Under the pieces are notes generated by a model that saw nothing but the letters and a program-made list of their open reading frames with translations, did not search any database and had not been told where the DNA came from. DNA of 64,000 bases from NCBI GenBank assembly GCA_035048495.1, contig CM068540.1, forward strand, positions 14,926,829-14,990,828, in the 5' to 3' direction. How positions within the stretch are numbered: the first letter of the stretch is position 1; every line of letters starts with the position of its first letter. The stretch is from Euptelea pleiosperma. Lineage: Eukaryota; Streptophyta; Magnoliopsida; Ranunculales; Eupteleaceae. Positions 58,619-64,000 of this stretch are shown piece by piece. The position numbers and the translations under genes were made by a program.

Positions 58619-60182
58619 CCGGTCCGTTCTCTTTAACTTAATATACCTAGAAGGGGAGTTTGATTAGGTATTTAAAATTAATTATACCTATACAGTTTTA
58701 GTGGTCTATGATATGGGGATAAAATCTCATGCCTTGGCTGTTTGAAAAAGGATTATCACAACCAATTCAAATCAAATATACCTCCGTGGTATATTATCTT
58801 TTTGTCGTTTGATCTAATCATGATAGAATACGGAACACAAACAAACAATCACACAAGACAAGATATTTTTACGTGAAAACTTTAGCCAAGGAAAAACCAC
58901 AGGACCACGTCCAGACGGAAAGTATCACTAACTGGAAAGTTAAACGAAACAAAGGTTACCTACGCAGCACCGTTGCAAATACAGCTTCCAACTTTAGCCA
59001 AGGCCCGCTGCCGATGCGTCCACGTCCTTTGAGTCAATGCTATAAATCCATGCGCCCCCTTCCAGCCAATAAGCCTTATCCACTTGTTCAGTTTGGTACA
59101 CTCTAAACCTACCTTCGACCGATTCCTCCAATCTTAATTCTCAACACTCATGCCTTTGCAGAAGGTGAAGGATTCAGTACACCCTGAACCCCAAGTTGCT
59201 CAAAAGGTGTTGAGTCACACTGGTACTCTCAGGTTTACTAGGTTGAATATAGAAGTGAAAAACCTAGGCTGAGTAAAGATCAAGCTATTGGCTTTGATCG
59301 AGAAGAGAACAAGCTCACAAGATGTGAATAAAAACAAGTTTCTTACTCTTCGAATAGACACTCTAATAAATATAGCCTTTGCTTCTCTCTCTCTTTAAAA
59401 TTGAGTTACTCTGTGTCTCTGTGTATGTTTAGAGAAGGCATAGAAGAGTTCTATTTATAGAATTCCAAAACCCTGAGTCGTATGAAATATGGGATAATGG
59501 AACCATGAATTTCGGATATAAGAAAATCGATTCTGTTCAAGGTCCAATCGATTGTACACTTGGTCCAATCGATTGGGCTCAATAAGTTTTCTATTCCGAA
59601 GGCACCAATCAATTGCATAGGGTTCTCCAATCAATTTGACATTTATAACTTTCTATCCCGAAGGCTCCAATTGATTACCTAGAGTCTCCAATCGATTGTA
59701 CACAAAGATTTCTATCCCGAAGGCTCCAATCGATTACATAGTGTCTCCAATCGATTGTACTCAATTATGTTTCTGCTTCGTAGTCTCCAATCTATTACAC
59801 AGTGTCTCCAATCGATTGGGCTATGTCCAATCGATTGGACTTTTCCACTAGTCAATATAATTGACTTTGACTTGGGTCTGTCCAATGACTCAGTTTGACC
59901 ATTATATTTTGTACATTTTAATAAACTCCTATGGCCACTAAGTCACAAACCTTCCTAATCGAGCGTACACGATCGTTAATTGACAAATTGACAGTTACTC
60001 AGATGACTCCTGTCGTCAATCGTCTGATTCTTGTTGTCTATATCTTTTAGTCTTCACGTAGTTGGCGAAGTATGCGTACCACGACATCTTCGCGCTACAT
60101 TTGTGCTCGTAGGAACGGTTACAGGAATATTTTTATGTCAAATGAAATCTTCGCCAAATTGAATATGAAAATATTCCTTACA
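58619..60182 (-). mobile_element. Copia-type LTR, copy 2 (minus strand)
   Basis: Read on the minus strand it starts TGTAAGGAATATTTTCATAT (60,182 downward) and ends in AGAACGGAC near 58,619. The length of about 1,564 bp is almost that of copy 1. U3 holds about a dozen CCAATCGATTG-like words (59,530-59,840) upstream of a TATA box (inverse of CTATTTATAG, 59,451-59,460). No internal region is attached on the downstream side. Confidence 0.7.
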
Positions 60183-60242
60183 AAATTCATGTATATGAAC
60201 AACAATACATAACAAAATCAATTCTTGAATGGATTACGATTT

Positions 60243-61749
60243 TGTAAGGAATATATCCATATTCTAGTTTGGCATAAATTTTGTTTGACATAAAAACATG
60301 TGTAACCATTCCTACGAGTGATATTGTGGTTTTGAGAATGACGCGACACGCATCCCTCATTGACTACGTGAATACTAAAAGACGAAGACGCAAAAGATTG
60401 ACAAATGAGTCATCTGAGCACTGTAAGAATCAGACGATTGACGGATGAGTCATCTGAAGAACTACTATTTGTCAGTTAAAGATCGTATCAACTTGCATAT
60501 GATGGTAAGTGACCTAGTGGCCATAGGAATAGTATTTTAAGATAAAATATATTGACTAAATTTTTTTATAGGACAAACCTATGTCTAGGCCAGCTGTTAA
60601 GCCATTAAAATGACTAAGGGGAAGGATCTAATCGATTGGACCTTATGTACAATTGATTGGACCATTCAGGACAAAACATCTCAAAGGTACAATCGATTGG
60701 ACCATCCGGGACAAAACATCCCTAAGGAACAATCGATTGTACTCAGAGGTATTGGACTGACGAACAGAAAATTCATCCAGATAGTAGACCACTTAGAATC
60801 TGTCAAAATTCAGATCCAATTTTCATGTTCCTACTACCCCATCACTTGCATGACCTACGACTTCAATACTCTTATAAATAAAGCCTCCCTTATACTTTAT
60901 TAAATACACAACTGTAGACAACAAGAGAGAGTTATTGAATTCAAGCTACATAGAGCCTAAGAGAGTGGTCCTACTCAAAAAGCAAAACCTCAAGTAATCA
61001 TTTCATTTTTGTGAAAGGTTTTTTCTCTTCTTTTTTATCATAGCCTAGAACTTGATCCCTACCTCTGCCTAGGTTACTAACTAAAAACCTAACCTAGTAA
61101 CCCAGAGAGTACCCTGTGTGATTCAACACAATTTGAGCAATGTAGAGTTCAGAGTGTACTGAATCCTTCATCATCGATATAGACCGGTGTAAGTAAATTA
61201 TGATCGGGGTGTACCAATTGACGGTATGTTTGGGGTATACCAAACTGAGCAAGCGGCAAAGGCTTCATGATTGGGAGGGCGCACGTATCACTCGTTGCGT
61301 GCAGCCAGAGGACGTGGACACACCGGTAGTTGGCCTTAGCCAAGGTTGTATGCTGTATGAAAATAGTGATGCGTATGTAACTTCTGTAACTCGAAACGTT
61401 CCAGTTAGTGATATTTTCTGTTTGAACGTGGTCCCTTGATTTTTTTTTGGCTAAGATTTTCACGTAAAAATTCATGTGTTATGGATGTTGATTGTTTGTA
61501 TTCTGCACAACTTATAGATTAGATCAAATGATCAAGATACAATATATCTCGGAGATATATTCGATCTTTATTAGTTGAGCTAATAACTTGTTAATCAATC
61601 ATCTTCTTTAGGATTGCTTCACATGCGATTAGACTAACCCTGCCAAACCTAATTGATTTAGGTTGTCAGTTTAATCTAATTAAAAATTTTAAAACCTATT
61701 GAACCCCCCTTCTAGGGTAATCATCTAAAAGAGCACTAAAATATTTTCA
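60243..61749 (+). mobile_element. Copia-type 5' LTR, copy 3
   Basis: Runs from TGTAAGGAATATATCCATAT to ATATTTTCA, 1,507 bp, directly followed by a primer-binding site. U3 words (ATCGATTGGAC and similar) lie at 60,632-60,745, and the TATA box CTTATAAATAAAG at about 60,870-60,882. It faces copy 2 across a 60-bp spacer in head-to-head orientation. Confidence 0.75.
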
Positions 61750-61751
61750 AT

Positions 61752-62400
61752 TGGTATTAGAGCTAAGGTTTAAACACCTAAGTTACATTCTTCTCAATTA
61801 TTTCAATCTTTAAAAAGATGAATAATGATGATTTCACAAAAAAGAGTGTGAGTAACTCTGAATGTGATTGCGATGACTTAAATATAGTATGTCAAGAACT
61901 GTATTTAGAAAGTTAAAAATTGGCAAGAGAAAACAAATTAATAATGAATCAAATAGATAAACTAGATCAAGTAAATCTATCATTAGACCTTGTTAATATA
62001 GAACTCACCGTTGAAAAGAATAAGTGGGAAGAAGAGAAGAGATCTCTTTTAGGGAAAAATAAGTTATTGGAATTTGAATATCATTCTTGTTTAAACTCTA
62101 AAAGTCTTTAAAATGCACATCATAAACTTAAATAAAGACATAGCCTACTTTACCAAAAGCACAGGAAAATTAAATAAAATTTTAGGCTTTGGTAAAAGTA
62201 ATGGAGATAAGAGAGGATTAGGGTATATTGGAAAATTAAATTATTCTTCCCCATCCAAAATCATTTTTGTCAAACCTATTAAGACAGTTGAAATTATAAA
62301 ACCAAATATCTTGATAATCAAAATGATAATCGAAAAAAACAATTAAAGTCCATTCATTATGAAGATAAATCTGTGTTTAAAGAATCTAGAAAGGCTGAAT
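61752..62400 (+). pseudogene. Copia primer-binding site and truncated gag
   Basis: TGGTATTAGAGC at 61,752-61,763 matches the usual copia PBS TGGTATCAGAGC with one change. An ATG at 61,818 opens a gag-like frame (MNNDDFTKKSVSNSE) that hits a TAA after about 32 codons. It resumes as a charged coiled coil (KNKWEEEKRSLLGKNKLLEF) before frameshifting, then is cut by the LINE end at about 62,408. Confidence 0.65.
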
Positions 62401-62407
62401 ATTTAAG

Positions 62408-64000
62408 ATTTTTTTTACTAAATACTTTATGTACATAAGAGAAGGAATGTACAGAGAATGGAAGTGATGCTAAGGAACACCACTTACCAAAAAAGAAAAG
62501 GAAAAAACAAGAAAATTACATGATAGTAAATTCAAAAGGAAAAATGATAATAAGTCTTAAATGGGCTTCCAATGAGGAAGGAGTGCAAGTTTAACATCCC
62601 AATGTTGACGGATCCCTCTAGGAAGACTAGCACCAAGTTTAGCGCAATGATCAACTCTGAAGTTTGTTTCCCTCCATGTTTGAACTACTTAATAAGATTG
62701 AATCAAATTGTTTTTTGATAGAATTCCAAGAGCCTCTTCTCTAAGGAATATCATTGTTATTGAATATTTTGATGGCGGATTCAGAATCTGATTCAATCCA
62801 TATGTGATACCAGCCTTTAGTCGATGCAAAGATCGTTCCCTCAACAATTGATCGGTGACATTCAGAGGTAGTTTGTAACTACACCAAGACCACCAATCAG
62901 CACTCCCACTATATTGCATTGATCATCCCTTGCAAGCACTCCTAATCCACCAACTTCTGGATTTCCACGAAGAGTGCCATCACAATTTATTTTGATAATG
63001 TCCCTCGGAAGGGGAAACCACCAGCAAGGTTTAATGGAAGGAGCCTTTGAAGGAGGCATTTTAAGCTCAAAGTGTATAAATGTGGATCTATCCGCTGAAT
63101 TAGGGAAGGATCTTCCTTTGATGTGGATTGCAGCCTTTATGATGGTTTTTTGAATCCAAGCCATTGCAGAGTCAATAGAGGGAGCTTTTTCGTCAAAGAT
63201 GGAGCCATTTCTTGATTTTCAGAGAGACACTAGAGTGGCCAATGACACCAATCTCCATAATTGTTTGCAAGCTGTGCTGCATGTGGAGTTAATGGATTGG
63301 AGGTCTTCCCAATTAAGAATCGATGAAGGGATGTAGAGCATCAATAATAGGGACTAAATTATTTGAGCAAATCTGTAGCTAAAGAAGAGATGAAGTACCG
63401 ACTCTTCTTTAAGGTGGCATATAGAACAGCAAGAAGCCAGATTAAAGCATCTTACATGAATATTGTCATCTGTAGAAATGGCCTTATTGATAATCTTCAA
63501 GCTAAGCCAGCAAATCTGAGATGGATACCGCATTTCCAAATCCAGTTGGACCATGCGTATTTAGGATGTTTCTTCCTAATTGCTTCATGGACAAATTTAA
63601 ATGAGAAAATACTGTTAGATGTTGGTTTCCATACTCGGATGTCTTTAGTATCATGTGCAACTCCTTGAGGAAGAGTAAGTCCCAATCTTAGAAAAAATGA
63701 CTGCAACTTGTTAGGAAAAGGACCATCTACCATCGACAATCATATTGTTGAGTTTGGTATTATAGTGAAGCCAAAAACTAGATTCAGATTGTATTACATA
63801 TATTAATCGAAAAATTACTTGCCCATTACCAATTACCAAAGAACAATGAGGTTTCAATTCGAGGTGAGCTTGTTTGATACCTGATTGGATTGACGAACTC
63901 TTGTGGTATTTGATATAATTTTCATTCCGCATAGTAAATTTTCTGATCATAAAAGATGCCCAATTATGTTTGCTTGAAATAATATTCCAGGCCATCTTCA
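62408..64000 (-). mobile_element. LINE 3' portion with RNase H domain, continues past the window
   Basis: On the minus strand, 63,740-63,350 gives a zf-RVT segment (IRVWKPTSNSIFSFKFVHEA, CSICHLKEESVLHLFF). 63,164-62,860 gives a plant RVT_3-type RNase H start (PLPRDIIKINCDGTLRGNPE), with IWIESDSESAIKIF readable near 62,790. Reverse transcriptase should lie beyond 64000. Stops and shifts separate the segments. A poly-A equivalent (plus-strand TTTTTTTT at 62,411-62,418) marks the 3' end. This is a different LINE family from the three intronic ones, which showed no RNase H. Confidence 0.75.

Overview
This is nuclear DNA of a flowering plant. The evidence is three plant-type genes with GT-AG introns (a FAR1/FHY3-type transcription factor, a Gfo/Idh/MocA oxidoreductase and a TBCCD1 orthologue), plus L1-type LINEs, Ty1-copia LTRs, tRNA-derived SINEs and many MITEs. 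Long, repeat-filled introns suggest a lineage with a moderately large genome. I cannot name the species from the sequence.

Layout. (1) 1-3293: FAR1-related gene on the + strand, one large exon plus three small C-terminal exons. (2) 3876-25315: oxidoreductase gene on the + strand, 12 exons spread over 21 kb. One exon is 18 nt long and carries the EKP signature. All splice phases fit, but no ATG was found. Its introns hold a LINE, Tourist-like MITEs, a copia LTR, a SINE array and a MITE with a perfect target duplication. (3) 26331-44309, - strand: complete TBCCD1 gene, 9 exons, 571 codons plus stop, convergent with gene 2. Its first intron holds a degenerate 6.5-kb LINE in antisense. (4) 44310-48822: MITE cluster starting about 180 bp upstream of the TBCCD1 ATG, then a PIF/Harbinger-type element that has captured a PPR gene fragment. 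(5) 48823-64000: nested retrotransposon zone with at least four related copia LTRs whose U3 regions carry arrays of a CCAATCGATTGG-like palindrome, broken gag/protease pieces, and a LINE 3' end that runs off the window.

The three genes share no evident pathway. FAR1-type proteins are nuclear transcription factors derived from MULE transposases, the oxidoreductase should be a soluble NAD(P)-dependent enzyme, and TBCCD1 belongs to the tubulin cofactor C/RP2 superfamily. Exon models were made by hand from reading frame, splice consensus and remembered family sequences; no alignment or transcript data were available. The most unusual content is in the repeats: a fold-back element family with 11-12-bp target duplications, a Harbinger element with a captured gene and an empty-site paralogue in the same window, tandem SINE arrays, and palindrome arrays upstream of LTR TATA boxes.
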